DNA from: Pieris napi | Lineage: Eukaryota; Arthropoda; Insecta; Lepidoptera; Pieridae | DNA length: 64,000 nucleotides | Assembly: GCF_905475465.1 (NCBI RefSeq) | Contig: NC_062259.1 | Coordinates: 3,916,501-3,980,500, forward strand | Direction: 5' to 3' | Shown: in pieces, positions 47,413 to 59,035 of the stretch | How positions within the stretch are numbered: the stretch's first letter is position 1 | How the letters are laid out: every line of letters starts with the position of its first letter | Translations under genes and position numbers: made by a program | Notes under the pieces: generated by a model | Seen by the model: the letters and a program-made list of their open reading frames with translations, nothing else | The model's database searches: none | Told to the model about the DNA's origin: nothing

Positions 47413-47796
47413 TTAGGTTGGGGAAAAAATCTTTTCGCATTATACTATGTATGAACTTGTAATAATATCTTGGAGCTTGGCTGGGGAGGTGTTAATGCAT
47501 CCGATGTATAGACCTGACCTTGCACCTTCAGATTTCCACCTGTTTCGGTCTTTTCAGAATTCTTTAGGCAGTGTCAGGTTAACATCACGAGAGGACTGTC
47601 AAAACCAATTGTCGCGGTATTTTGATCAGAAGCCCCAAAATTTCTATAGCAATGGGATCATATCCCTACCTACAAGATGGCAAAAAGTTATCGAACAAAA
47701 TGGTACCTACATACTTTAGTTAAATGTAAATAAACTATATTAAAAAATGTTGTGAATATTCTTGAAAAATGCGAAGAAACTTTTTCCCTAACCTAT
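47413..47796. mobile_element. Internally deleted mariner element
   Basis: The ends TTAGGTTGGGGAAAAAAT (left) and TTTTTCCCTAACCT (right) are imperfect inverted repeats with TA on each side (47411-47412, 47797-47798). The interior retains only the transposase C-terminus. Length is 384 bp against about 1.3 kb for full mariners. Confidence 0.85.
47480..47719 (+). pseudogene. Mariner transposase C-terminal remnant
   Basis: It reads HPMYRPDLAPSDFHLFRSFQ, then LTSREDCQNQLSRYFDQKPQ, NFYSNGII and RWQKVIEQNGTYIL before a stop. YSPDLAPSDYHLF and RWQKVIEQNG are hallmark mariner segments; the last catalytic Asp (D in SPD) is retained as RPDLAPSD. The N-terminal DNA-binding part and the first two catalytic residues are deleted. 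Confidence 0.85.
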
Positions 47797-49203
47797 TATA
47801 TCCGTATATTTGTAAATTTTCTTCGATTCATTTTCTTTTTATTTTTAACGACACGCTCACGCGAACGATTAATGAAATACTTATATTTCTGACTAAAAAA
47901 CGAGAATTACCTATACATATTACACCAATAATAGGTTTTAACCCTTAACGATTTCTACGTTGGTGTTGTTTTTTAAGTGAGATAATTTATTCGGGAGTTT
48001 ATAAATTACAAAATAGCTATTTTAGCGAACTTCAAACAACGCATTGTAAGTGGTAGGTATATTATCTATTTATTTAAGCGTCAATCGTTAAATTCAATTT
48101 TACACACAAAAATAAGTATTCCTACAATTTATTCATAATTTATACCACGTAACATAAAAAAAATAAAAATGTTGGTTGTATTGGAGGTAGTACGTATTAA
48201 GGATGTTACATTTACCTTTAGGATAAAAAAAATATTTTTGTATAAATTAAAGAAAAAAAGATTAGGGAAACCATTTACTGTCAAGTTTAATATTTAATTT
48301 CTTAAATGCTGAACAAATGAAGGTAAAAAAACTGCTGCCATGAACACTTAGTAATGTACATTGTACATGACACACGACATCGACTTTGGATCTATAGCAA
48401 GGAAAACATGATGATTTCCTACACCAAGCGACTGTTTTAAGTACGCACGTAGAAAGTCCATTGATGTACTCATGTCCTGTAAACTACCGGGATTTATGAA
48501 TTCATTAAAGTTAACCTCATCATATAAAATGCTATCTACAGTATATGTATAAACTATAACTACATTTTCTAAAATAAATGACAGTTATGGTAAAATGTAT
48601 GGTAAACATTAATATTACAAAAAAGTAAAAAATATTACAAGTCCAATTTTAGATTGGGTATTTAATAGTGAAATAGCGGTTTAACAATGCTTTTTAATTA
48701 AATTTAATTGATCTTCCGAACATATTAAGTTCTGGATAAGTAGTCGATGAACCGCACTCTTACTAGAAAGCCAAAGCTGACAGATCCTTAATCATCACAG
48801 CCTTATCACCTACTTTCCCGACCACCATAGATGGAACAGTCTAAAATTTAAGGTTCGATAAACCGATGAGAGTGAAAGCTAGGCTTCGTGTGGCTGTAAA
48901 ATGATGCTTATTTCTTTAACAATACAGATGTTTGTTTGGTGCAAGATTAGCCAATTGTCTTTTGGTTTCGATGGGTTTGAAAATGTACTGCATTACATGA
49001 AGGAATGTTATAGTGAGTATGTGAATAAAATTGCAACGCGATTGGTTTCAGGACAAAATACTACTTTTGCTGGGGATAAATAGTTCTCTTGGAAGAACGT
49101 GCTAATTGCTTCCATTAATATTATTACCCCTTTTAGTACTTATAACTAGTCTTGCCATAAATACTGAAAATAGTTTCCATACATAAATATAAAATATTTT
49201 AAA

Positions 49204-49452
49204 ATATAAAAAGCTTATTCGAAGTGGTCTCTATTGGCTGCAAAATTCGTTTAAACGTTGAGGCCAGTTATCAATAGAAGCACGCACTCTATGGGAAAAT
49301 TCTTCACTGCCAATCGTACGGATTGTTTTAGGTACTCCAAATTATCATGGCGTTTAGAGCAAGCTGTACTCTCTAAAACTCACCATAAATCATAATCCAG
49401 CTGATTAAGATCGGGACTAGACGACGGCCAGTCTTCAGCTGCATTGCATTTG
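49204..49452 (-). pseudogene. Decayed Tc1/mariner (maT-like) transposase C-terminus
   Basis: The minus strand reads EDWPSSSPDLNQLDYDLW, an in-frame TGA, then VLESTACSKRHDNLEYLKQS and VRLAVKNFPIECV. A frameshift leads to ASIDNWPQRLNEFCSQ and a stop. DWPSSSPDLNPLDY with the KRHDNLESLKQ helix matches the DD37D maT-like group known in moths. No terminal repeats were found. Confidence 0.75.
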
Positions 49453-49799
49453 GCTGTATACCTACTTTGTGTAAATCACGGTTCGGTTCATCGGTTCTCT
49501 TTATCACCCCACTCCATTTTAATGTTGCAGAATATTGTACAATGTATTGGCGCCAAAATGAGAAAAATCAATGACAGATTCCAAATTCAAATGTAATATT
49601 TTGTTTATTTTTAATTGTAATAGTATTTATGGGCAGACTAAGTATATAAACTTGCTTTTTCACGATGTTTAGCTTAGCCAGTGCTATAATAAGGCGTAGT
49701 TTTGTTATCATACTCTTAGACTACGTAAGTTATTGTTATATCTGTTTCTTTGTGTTCTGCAGTATTGACCCCTTTTGTGTAAGGCCCTTATCCTGAATA

Positions 49800-49945
49800 T
49801 TACATTTGCATCTGTTATTAGCTACCTCCATCCATTTCTCCCCAGAAACCTTAAATATGTCGTCAGTTCATCGCTTCTGTGGTCGTCCCACGTTTAATTT
49901 TTCTTTGAAGTCCAGGCTCCAGAGGCTTCGGCGTAGGCATTGCTA
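49800..49945 (-). pseudogene. Decayed LINE reverse-transcriptase C-terminus
   Basis: The minus strand reads DFKEKLNVGRPQKR, a stop where Trp is expected, then TDDIFKVSGEKWMEVANNR. The GRP..RWTDD...V.G..W pattern is the usual C-terminus of one lepidopteran LINE group; 58485-58690 is another copy. Confidence 0.6.
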
Positions 49946-50871
49946 AAGAAACGCATATTTATTGATACTTAATTGGACATTTTTTATTCAATTTAGCTAT
50001 AAATATACATATAATTTCAACCCTATTACCACCAAGCCTGCTTTATAATAGCAATATTAGTACTGTAAGATTTATATGGCAAAACAACATTTGCCAAGTC
50101 AGATATCAAATAAAAGTTTAAACGTATCAGAACTTTCTTACCATAAAATTTGTCCAATGAAGTCATCTAATATATTACCCTCTTGCTCAAAAAAATTGAA
50201 TTAATCGATACATTTTGTCAGGCAAACCCGCACTATGATCTATGTAGGTCCCAAAAGTTACCATGTTCGGTAATCGGGATTCCGTTAATTAACAAAACAT
50301 GGATTCTGCTACTGAACTAATGGATTATTGAGTGAAATAAAACAATACATAAAATCCGGTAAAAAAATAATATGTACTAGGTATAAAAAAAATATTTATA
50401 TATACTTTTCACAATTATTATCTATAAATAAAACTTTATGAAACATAAATAAAATCGTGTTTAATTTCTATGGTACAGTATTACCCTTTATGTATCGATA
50501 TCCTAATAATTCATAGACCCCATTGTTTAGATTTTCATTCCTCATTACTTTAATAGTTAGCTACCATCATTATTCACCCACTGGCCCATTTAACCATAAT
50601 ATATTATAAGGGAAAGAGGTCGAAATTCATAATCAAAACACGTATACAAGTAGGTGATGAAGTAGGTACCGACAATGAGTAATTTGTTTGGTCGCGCGAA
50701 AGTTCGTTGCAATGTAGCTGTATACCTGCGCTTGCGCACCTGTCTTGCACCGGCTGTCGTTCCTTTTGACAGCTCAGTCGAGCACGAATCATCGTTAGCG
50801 CAACACGCCATGTATGTGTCGTACGAAACATCGCCGCGAGTGTTATAACGAAAACAATCGTGCATTCAAAA

Positions 50872-50911
50872 ATGGATGTGTTTTATTGTGCCGTCTTCCT
50901 ATTAATTCAAG
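50872..50911 (+). CDS. Possible first coding exon with signal peptide (gene continues elsewhere)
   Basis: ATG in a favourable context (CAAAAATGG) opens MDVFYCAVFLLIQ, a short hydrophobic leader, and runs into a GGTAAAAAT donor leaving phase 1. The 250 bp upstream is less AT-rich and has the look of a promoter or 5' untranslated region. No downstream exon could be found in the window, so the intron would be long or the call wrong. The product is unknown; it would be secreted or a membrane protein. Inference only. Confidence 0.35.
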
Positions 50912-51873
50912 GTAAAAATATTTATTATTACATTCGCCAACTCACGATTTTAAGATGATCTACTTTCGGTACAGTCATTTGCTTCCACGATTTCTTTTAG
51001 ATAATTTCTCTTGCTATTGAGTTAACCGTTTACGTTATATAAATTATACATAATATTAAACTACAGAATAAAATTGTATTTGATTTAAATCATTGTATGA
51101 CGTACTTTCAGAGTAGGTAGGTACATAATCACTTAATTTTTAAGACACAGGATGCTAAACTAATCATATTTGATTAGTTTGAGTATTCGTAAATTTGAGG
51201 GCTATAAAACTGAGTCATAGATGAATGTAACTGTATCGTGAAAAAACAAGAAAAAGAATATAAATATGTGTGTGGTATGGTGAATGATAAGGTAACACCC
51301 GTAAGAGAACATTTACAACCTTTGATATTATTACTTTCTTTTTTCAAACTTTTCAAAGAATCGAATATGTCTAAATCTTCTTAAAATTTTATAATCGATA
51401 GGTAATTCATTATATACGTAATTAAACATGTGTGAGACACCTTCCATACTCTTTGAAAATAACTATATTTTAAATAATTAAACAAGTAAATTATATATAA
51501 TTACTAGAGTAAGGATAGTCGATAATTATTAGATTAGTTGTAACTAAAACACGCAAGATCTATAACGCAAGACCAAACTATTATTTTATGTAAAATAAAC
51601 CTTAACTCAAAGATATAAAGACGCATTTACCATTCACAATATAACGCACCGATCAAGTTGCAGTGGCGCTGCGAAGAAGCTCAAGCTCAATCAATTATAA
51701 TCACCTGCCAAAACAGATTTAAACCGAATACAAAGATAGTGTGCGCGAAAAAAAAAGAAATGTACAAGCATAATTTAGGTACCTAATTAACTGTTTAAAT
51801 TACTGTGAACGTTATTTTTAAACCAAATTAGTTTTGTCATTGATTTAAAACCTCTAAATCCATAGCAACATAC

Positions 51874-51876
<3 letters not shown>
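50912..51876. other. AT-rich sequence, no gene seen
   Basis: It would be the first intron of the putative gene at 50872. Nothing beyond simple AT-rich DNA is visible. Confidence 0.4.

Positions 51877-51909
<33 letters not shown>
51877..51909. repeat. (TA)n microsatellite
   Basis: About 16 TA units. Confidence 0.95.
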
Positions 51910-51912
<3 letters not shown>

Positions 51913-52065
51913 GCCGTATAGTTATCATGTCTTAAAACACAATTTGTCAGTTGCGAGGCGGCTAATACAAAATAAGGATTCCAAAAAACGTTATTGTCAA
52001 GCTGCCTCCCTCACCGGAAGTGCGAACACTTCCGTTATAAAAGGCCTATCCATAACAATAAATGC

Positions 52066-52160
52066 CTCATTAGTATAGTGGTTAGCATGTTCGACTGCAA
52101 TCTTGAAATCTAGGTTCAATCCCCAGCTGGGAAAGAAAAAAACGTCAAATTGATGTTTGA
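52066..52160 (+). repeat. tRNA-derived SINE head (tRNA-Asp-like)
   Basis: CTCATTAGTATAGTGGTTAG resembles the start of a tRNA-Asp gene (A box) and TAGGTTCAATCCCCAGC a B box. The acceptor-stem ends do not pair and the anticodon arm is degraded, so it is not a working tRNA. Confidence 0.55.
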
Positions 52161-52545
52161 TTAAACAAAGACGTCTTGACTTACTTGACTTAATGTCCTA
52201 TAACCCCTAGCTGGGGCAGAGGGCGTCCACAGTGAGTCTTCATCGCGTTCTGTCTTGAGCCTCGTATTTTACCTCACTCCAAGTCTTTCCGGCTCTCTTT
52301 GCCTCGTCTGCGACTGTACGGCGCCAGGTTTGCTTGGGACGGCCACGTTTCCGCTTTCCTTGCGGGTTCCAATCAAGCGCCTGCTGGGGAATATGATTGG
52401 GATCCCTTCGAAGTGTATCGCCTATCCAATTCCACTTGCGTCGTTTGATCTGCTGGCTGATCGGGGTTTCTCGGCAGCGCTCCCAAAGTTGCTCGTTAGA
52501 GATTTTTTCAGGCCAGTAGATGCCCAGAATACTGGCCTGAAAAAA
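52161..52545 (-). pseudogene. LINE reverse-transcriptase C-terminus
   Basis: The minus strand reads SNEQLWERCRETPISQQIKR, RKWNWIGDTLRRDPNHIPQQ, ALDWNPQGKRKRGRPKQTWR and RTVADEAKRAGKTW. It then meets a TGA where Trp is expected, followed by RLTVDALCPS and a stop. The RKWNWIG.TLRR...ALDWNPQGKR.RGRP..TWRR pattern is a well-known end of non-LTR retrotransposon proteins in invertebrates. Apart from the one nonsense codon the frame is intact, so it is fairly young. Confidence 0.85.
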
Positions 52546-52991
52546 TGAGGTTTAATATAAAATCAAATAGCAATTATAGAAATGTAAGAACGACAAGTTA
52601 AGAAGCACTAACTTGCATGGTTCGAATACGTGTTTAAACTATACAATTTATCGAAATTTGTTACCTTCGAGCTGTCGAAATCTGAAGTAATCTTAATAGA
52701 ATTGTTGAAAAAAATATTGATAAAATTTGTGCCAGACTCAGTCTCATTGATTTTAACTACTCTTTCGTCCCTTTCTGTCAAATTGTGTTTACACTATCAT
52801 GAAAGGGACACCGGACAGGTTAACACTTTTAATATAGTCTGAAGGTTAGTCTTTCGCAGGAACTTAGTGATATCGTCATTATACGTTTTTATTTTTTGAC
52901 AAGTCGAAAATAAGATGACAAATGTAAGATTCTTAAGTAAGATAATGAATGAGATTCTCAAGTAACGGCTGTTTAATTCAAATGCTATATA

Positions 52992-53538
52992 TCTTCTATA
53001 TATAAAACAAAGTCGTGTTAGTTACACCACTTATAACTCAAGATCAGCTGGACCGATGTTGGTTATCTCTTTTTTTGTGGATTCTTCTCCGCTCCGAATA
53101 GCAGAATAAGTAATAAAATATCGGATAAGTTATCGAATAACAATAAATAAGTAAATTAATTTTACGCATGCAAACAGCATGTGGTGCCATCCGTTGACAA
53201 AACTACGCATCATTTTACGTTGCTCGTGTCAGTTCAAGAAATCCCGATCTTGAGGTGAATGAGGAGATGCATAACCAGGCTTTGATCTTGATCGAAGACA
53301 TGTGTGACCTCATCAAAAAATGTTGTATATCAGAAAGTGCAGTATCGCAATATTGGCGCTAGAGAGAAGAGGCCTAATGTGTAAAACTGCCATGCTTCTT
53401 TTGCAATGGCAAGAACTCAAACGTTTCTGTATTTGCAAAAAAAGTTGTAGTTGTATTAATGTTATTACCTTAATGAAATCCTAAAATAAATTTGACTAAT
53501 GTAACAACGATATTATTAAAGTTAGCCGTGTCAGCTAG
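52992..53538 (+). mobile_element. Non-autonomous Helitron with helicase remnant
   Basis: It starts TCTTCTATATATAAAACAAA and ends GTTAGCCGTGTCAGCTAG followed by T, the expected Helitron ends. At 53230-53340 a decayed frame reads EMHNQALILIEDMC, resembling the PIF1-type helicase part of autonomous Helitrons. Length is 547 bp. Confidence 0.8.
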
Positions 53539-53551
53539 TTTAAAATAATAC

Positions 53552-54125
53552 TAGTGGTCTAAGATCCCGCTATACAACGACCTTCACCGAGATGCTTATT
53601 TAATGAAACTTATTTTATATATAATTTAATATGTCAATAAATATAATCCATATGGGTTGCCTAGCAAATTTTAGTCCAGAGTATTTTTAATTAATTTAAA
53701 AAACAAATATTTTTTTAAACATTTCACCGGTATGATTATTAGATAAATTCTATACCAATCGAAAGTATGAAGCCCATAGAATATGCAAAAGTTAGGTTGT
53801 TTTTAATCAATTAATTATTTATGTGTATATTTTTTATGTGACACTAAAGTATATATACATCTTTAGTATAAAAGAAGGTTATAGTGATACATATATAATA
53901 CTACCCTGATTAAAAATATTGATTGAAAAAAGTTCAAAAAATTTACTACATGCTAATTATAAAAAAATTTTTTTTTTTAAATATTAATTAAACATACTCT
54001 GGACTGAAATTTGCTAGGCAACCCATATGGATTATATTTATTGACATATTAAATTAAATATAAAATAAGTTTCATTAAATAAGCATCTCGGTGAAGGTCG
54101 TTGTATAGCGGGATCTTATACTATA
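53552..54125. mobile_element. MITE with about 140-bp inverted repeats
   Basis: The left arm (from about 53552: AAGATCCCGCTATACAACGA, CCTTCACCGAGATGCTTATT, CATATGGGTTGCCTAGCAAA) is matched in reverse by the right arm (ending GATCTTATACTATA) over about 140 bp with few changes. The unique centre is AT-rich with no frame. The insertion lies 14 bp beyond the Helitron end at 53538. Confidence 0.85.
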
Positions 54126-54364
54126 GGTCTATACCCAATAGAGGTTTGTTGCGCCGCCAAACAGATATAAAATAAACTTGCGTTTGGTTTAAAACCACCC
54201 AAGTATTTGTAACAAAAAAGTGAGTTATAGAAGGGTGAGGCGATCATCGTCATTTCTCTGGAATGCCGTTTTTGTGTAGTCATTATTGTTATAACACATT
54301 AAAGTTCGAAAAGGCTTTTAAATCTTGAGTAACTTTAACAAAACAAGTAAACAAATTAGGTTTA

Positions 54365-54720
54365 AAGACTTTATTTTCTCAAAAAGACAAAAAACGTCAC
54401 TTACATGAGAATAATACTCTAGATTAACATAACATTGTAGTCGTTCTTAAAATAATCACAATAAAATATAGCCGTACATACAGTAAACTTAAAAATAAAA
54501 GTAACCAAAGAAATATGAATTAAAAGTAATTATAAGAAATGAATTTAAAAATAAATTTTGTTTAACATATTCACTGAGCTTCGATTTGAATAAATTGATA
54601 GAAGTAATATTTTTTATATCTGTGGGTAGTTTATTATACAGTGCGCCTTCGTAGGTAAACATTTTTTTGCCGTAGTTCGTACGTACTTTAGGTAATGCAA
54701 GATAAATTACTGGGTGTATT
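54365..54720 (-). pseudogene. LINE C-terminus and 3' region, minus strand
   Basis: The minus strand reads LALPKVRTNYGKKMFTYEGA, LYNKLPTDIKNITSINLFKS and KLSEYVKQNLFL to a stop, typical of the end of CR1/Jockey-type proteins (P..RT..GK..F.Y.GA..WN.LP). It is 5'-truncated. Confidence 0.75.
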
Positions 54721-55159
54721 AGTGAAATGAGGTAACATATAAAATTGTAGCATCGTAATTAAATCGAATTAATTGTTTGAAATGAAAATTACAAATATGT
54801 ACTTAAATATGTTCAAAATGCCATACGTATGCAAGATTATGAATATTTTAAAAATAGTGTGGTTTTTATTCAAACAAGACGAAGAATATTTTTAAAATTA
54901 AAATTAAAATTATTAATATAGATTACAATGAAATATTGAGGATTCTAAGGGAAAAAAATTAAAGATATGTGCGTTAAATATGAAGTTTTATTTAATTTTT
55001 GCACTATGTTCTGTCTCAAAAGTGTAAACTAAGAGAGTCAAAGTCAATAACGTAATTTTACTTTGACTCAATAATTTATATTCATGAGAGAATGAACACA
55101 ATTCAGCGACACTTGGTTTTGTTTTAACACTAGAGACTGCTAAGTTAAGCAATCCACTT

Positions 55160-55447
55160 CAAAGTAATTAAAGAAGGATGTTACCAATTCGATGTGTTAT
55201 TGTGTATGTTCAAGCATAGCACTTCATTAAGGCAGTTTTTGCCGCGCACCACCACTATGTGGAATCAGCTGCCCACTGAAGTATTTCCGAACCAATTCGA
55301 CTTAGGGTCCTTCAAGAAAAGGGCGTACCAATTTTTAATAGGCCGGCAACGCATTCGCGAGCCTTCTGGCAATGTAAGTGTCCATGGGCGACGCGGTATC
55401 ACTTAACATCAGGTGAGCCTCCTGCCCGTTTGCGTCCTTTTAAAAAA
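55160..55447 (+). pseudogene. LINE C-terminus plus GGCCGGCAACG-family 3' end
   Basis: An open frame reads MLLCMFKHSTSLRQFLPRTT, TMWNQLPTEVFPNQFDLGSF and KKRAYQFLIGRQRIREPSGN, then the untranslated end ATCACTTAACATCAGGTGAG, CCTCCTGCCCGTTTGCG and an A run. It is the best-preserved member of this LINE family in the window. Confidence 0.88.
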
Positions 55448-56737
55448 AACGTTCCTCCGCCCGTAAACCCATCTAGATGGATGTGTCAGATGATTCGGAT
55501 TCGCAGCAAATATAGGGCATATTTAGAACTTTCATAAAACTTAAACTAATATCATCAGAAATAAATAAAAGCCTTAAACATTCAATCCTCTAAGTAACAA
55601 GACCAATTAATTAAAATAAGAAATATTGTTATTTAAGACACGATCCAATTTATTTTAAGAGATTTTAATTAGTGATTCATTCATTAATACATCTTACATA
55701 TAAATAGTATCAAATTAAAAACACTTAATACAATAAAGAAACATTTTCACACGACAAACTGCATAATGCAGAATTTTGTAAATGTAGAGATTAAACCGAA
55801 GTGAAAGTTGAGGAATGAGGTGACATTCCTTTACGAGAGACTTGGGTCAGCTGGTACGTGTCTACGACCTTAGCTATACGAACCCAAACCCATAGAAAGA
55901 ACTTTTATATCCTCTTTTTCTACTGGCAATTCTTTATAAACAATTCTCGCACTACGCCGCAAATTAGACCTTTTACCCAGGTAAAGATTTAGGCGCTTAT
56001 TAGCCGGAGAGGCCGTCACGACCAGGTCAGGATCATTGCTAATAATAACTTTTGTTCATCCTACAGTATGTGTTAACAGTATGTGTGTGTGTGTGTAGTA
56101 ATTCATTAAAAGCTACGTAAGCGGAATTTGTACAAGAAATGTATTGTCCTACCGAGATGTCGCAGTAGAACCGGGAACAGGCGCAGTTGATCTGTAATCA
56201 ACTCACGCCTCTGCAAAGATTTCTGATTGCAAGGCAACCCCAGCAATTGTTGTATGTTGTCTATGTTGTTGTAATACCATAGACACATAGACTTTAATAT
56301 AGTTATCTCAATATCCGCCGCGCTAAAGTCGCCTTGGGATGGCGCTGTTACAAAAACTAAATAATAATCAAGAACCTCGCTTTTAAATTAACAAAAGCTG
56401 TACTCACGAATGCCTTGTCTATTCACCGGTATTACGTACAGGTAAGTCATTGGGTAAGATGGGATTAGCGATGTTCTTGAATAATAGATGCACGTGTTAA
56501 TTATTTCTTCATACATAAGGTCATTTAGCAAATCAGTCCAGATTTCTACGGGAAGTTGCTTCAGTTCTATTTAAGTCATTAACATTGGTCTACATTCTTA
56601 AAAAAATAACACATAAAATCTTTATAATTAAATAGAATTTGTTCAAAACTCGATATAAATTAGATTTTCCACTAAGAATCGAAGACTTAATAAATATGTT
56701 GCCGAATACAATTTATGTGTCAGTCTTCTTTTACCAC
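55448..56737. other. Spacer, no gene seen
   Basis: AT-rich DNA with a short (GT)n run at about 56083-56096. No coding frame or element is recognised. Confidence 0.4.
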
Positions 56738-56745
56738 AGCAGTTC

Positions 56746-57038
56746 AGTGTTGGCCTAGTGGCTTCAGCGTGCGATTCTTATACCTGAGGTCGTAGGTTCG
56801 ATCCCCGGCTGTGCACCAATGGACTTTCTTTCTATGTGCGCATTTAACATTTGCTCGAACGGTGAAGGAAAACATCGTGAGGAAACCAACATGTCTTAGA
56901 CCCAAAAAGTCGACCGCGTGTGTCAGGCACTGAAGGTTGATCACCTACTTGCCTATTAGATTTAAAAATGATCATGGAAAAGATTCAGAAATCTGAGGCC
57001 AAGACCTAAAGAGGCTGTAGCGCCACTGATTTTTTTTC
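56746..57038 (+). repeat. tRNA-derived SINE, near full length
   Basis: The head GTGTTGGCCTAGTGGCTTCA and B box TAGGTTCGATCCCCGG are tRNA-like. The body includes GAACGGTGAAGGAAAACATC, GTGAGGAAACCAACATGTCT, TAGACCCAAAAAGTCGACCG and GCTGTAGCGCCACTGATTTT, then a T-rich end. This SINE is widespread in moths and butterflies; partial copies are at 15284-15429 and 62485-62650. Confidence 0.88.
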
Positions 57039-57589
57039 TTTAATTTACCACTGTAAATATACAATAGCAAATGTTTTTAAATAAAATATATTTAATTGTA
57101 AATCAGGGAATTACATATCACATAACTTCGAACTCCGTGTAGTAGTTTTTAAATAAATTTAGTATAGATTTTAATAATTTAAAATGTTTCCGTTTATCTT
57201 ATTGACGTCTGAGTAGGAAGAAGCTGCTTTTAGCAGTAAGACCGCCCTCTTATTTACTTTTAAGATTGAAATAAAGTGATTAGTATGTACATTGTACACC
57301 AATATAAATGAATAACAATGTTGAGAGACTTGCAGAAATATTTCTTGGGAAATTAAGAATCTAGACGCAGAGGATCTATGCAGCAAAATTGCGCGAAAAA
57401 AGTAAAAGTAGTTTTAGTAGGTGAAAGTGTTTTGTTAATTGCTAACGCTAATAATACGATAACTGTTTCGTAACTTAACCAATATTTTCATCTTCTATCA
57501 TTATGTAAATCAAGTTGAATAATATTATTACTATTTTTGTTTGGATTTATTGATACACAACGACCAAGCCATTTTGATTTAGTTGTTAA

Positions 57590-57850
57590 TTGCGACTAAA
57601 CCTGGATCACCAGTAGCTTTTCGATGTGTTAACTGGCTCGGAAGGTTTCACTATCACCTCAAAAGAACTAAGAAGCTGTTGCCAAAATTGATATCGATAG
57701 TACGGGTGACCCCAGAGCTGGTCGCTCGCTCAACGAATAAGTATCGCAATACAGCGAGTAAATGCTGCCAGCAATAAAGGTACACTGCCACATGGACCAA
57801 ACTTTTAAATTAATTATTATTACTGTAGGTTAAGAATATTGTTAATACTG
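57590..57850 (+). repeat. Dispersed retroelement end, copy 2
   Basis: CGCTCGCTCAACGAATAAGT, ATCGCAATACAGCGAGTAAA, TGCTGCCAGCAATAAAGGTA and CACTGCCACATGGACCAAAC, then the TAGGTTAAGAATATTGTTAA end. It is shared with 37985-38160 and 41655-41735. A weak frame at the start (PELVARSTNKYRNTA) suggests a LINE protein end. Confidence 0.6.
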
Positions 57851-58484
57851 ATTCTTTTAAATTTTTGAGAAATACTTATATAAAGTTATACAAAAAAAAA
57901 ATTCTACGTTTGTAGAAAAAACTACATTAATAATAGAAATAACTAAAATGTTGACATTAGCTAACTTCAGGGTGTCGGTTTTTTGTGACGGTGTGCGTGC
58001 GCATCGTAAAAATTTACTCTAATCATTTTCTCATAACGCACCATAAGAAGTATAACTTCAAAAATATAAATGTTATCAAAAATAAAATCATTAGTTAAGC
58101 ATGCGTACAATGCTTTAATAAAAAAAGCTGCTTTATTGATTATGCCGAAGGATGTACCCTATCCTTCAGTATACAATAAACCACTTAGCCATGGAGTTGG
58201 TGCTATTTACTAAAATAAAATAATGTACCTAAGTAATGACAGCTAAAATAAATTAACTTATCGATCATTATTAGAATTACATATCAAGATTTCCAATAAC
58301 GACAATAAACATTTTATTTTATAAAAATTAAATGTTATGTTACAATAGTTACAATTGACTTTCTTCAATGAAAAGTTTTCGAATGACACAATGTATGAAA
58401 GCGATTTCACGGAGGCAAAAACGTGTAGAATCTGTAACTTATGCTACTATAGAGTATACTTCAATAGTAAACAGCATATTTAGA

Positions 58485-58690
58485 GGCCTTCGCATTGTTC
58501 TACAGTCCATTCGTTCTGCATAGGCCTTTCCCTAAGTTTCCAGTACGACCGGATTCCCGCGATCTCCATCCAAAGCCTTCCCTCCATCTAGTAGGGGACC
58601 GTTTTTGACCCGAACTCGCCGACTAATCTTCGGTCTTCACTCCAGAACGTTTTTGGACCATCGTTCGACCAAACTCTCTGAGCTTATACG
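58485..58690 (-). pseudogene. Decayed LINE reverse-transcriptase C-terminus
   Basis: The minus strand reads KTVPY, a stop, MEGRLWMEIAGIRSYWKLRE and RPMQNEWTVEQ, a damaged form of the RRPPTRW.D....AG..W...A..R..W..L..AY..QWT ending common in lepidopteran LINEs. Confidence 0.6.
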
Positions 58691-58799
58691 CTCTATTCAC
58701 TGTTTACAAGCGTTGTATTTTATATATTGTTACATCAACGTTTCAAAGGAGCTTAATTTAAAACATCGCAAACATATAATATCACCAAATGACAGACGA

Positions 58800-59035
58800 C
58801 GTATCATTTACCGTTCACTATTCGTTGTTCAATTAGCACAATATTTGTGTTATTCAAAAGAACATCTCTATTAAAATGTGTATGAACGCCCACACCACAC
58901 AAACAGGTCATCGTTTGACCTGACAATCCACTCTTTGAAACACCGTTGTCCACTTGATATGTAAATTCAATATTCAAGCGTGTGTTATGTATAGTAATCC
59001 CGTAACACCTCGACGTCCGCTGTTCCACAACTGAG
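58800..59035 (-). other. Unassigned sequence with a coding-like minus-strand frame
   Basis: The minus strand stays open across VVEQRTSRCYGITIHNTRLN, IEFTYQVDNGVSKSGLSGQT and MTCLCGVGVHTHFNRDVLLN. I recognise no family. It lies between two LINE remnants and may be part of either. Confidence 0.25.

Noticed and set aside
52066..52140. A tRNA-Asp gene
   Set aside because: A- and B-box-like sequences are present but the acceptor stem and anticodon arm do not fold as a tRNA; a SINE head is more likely.
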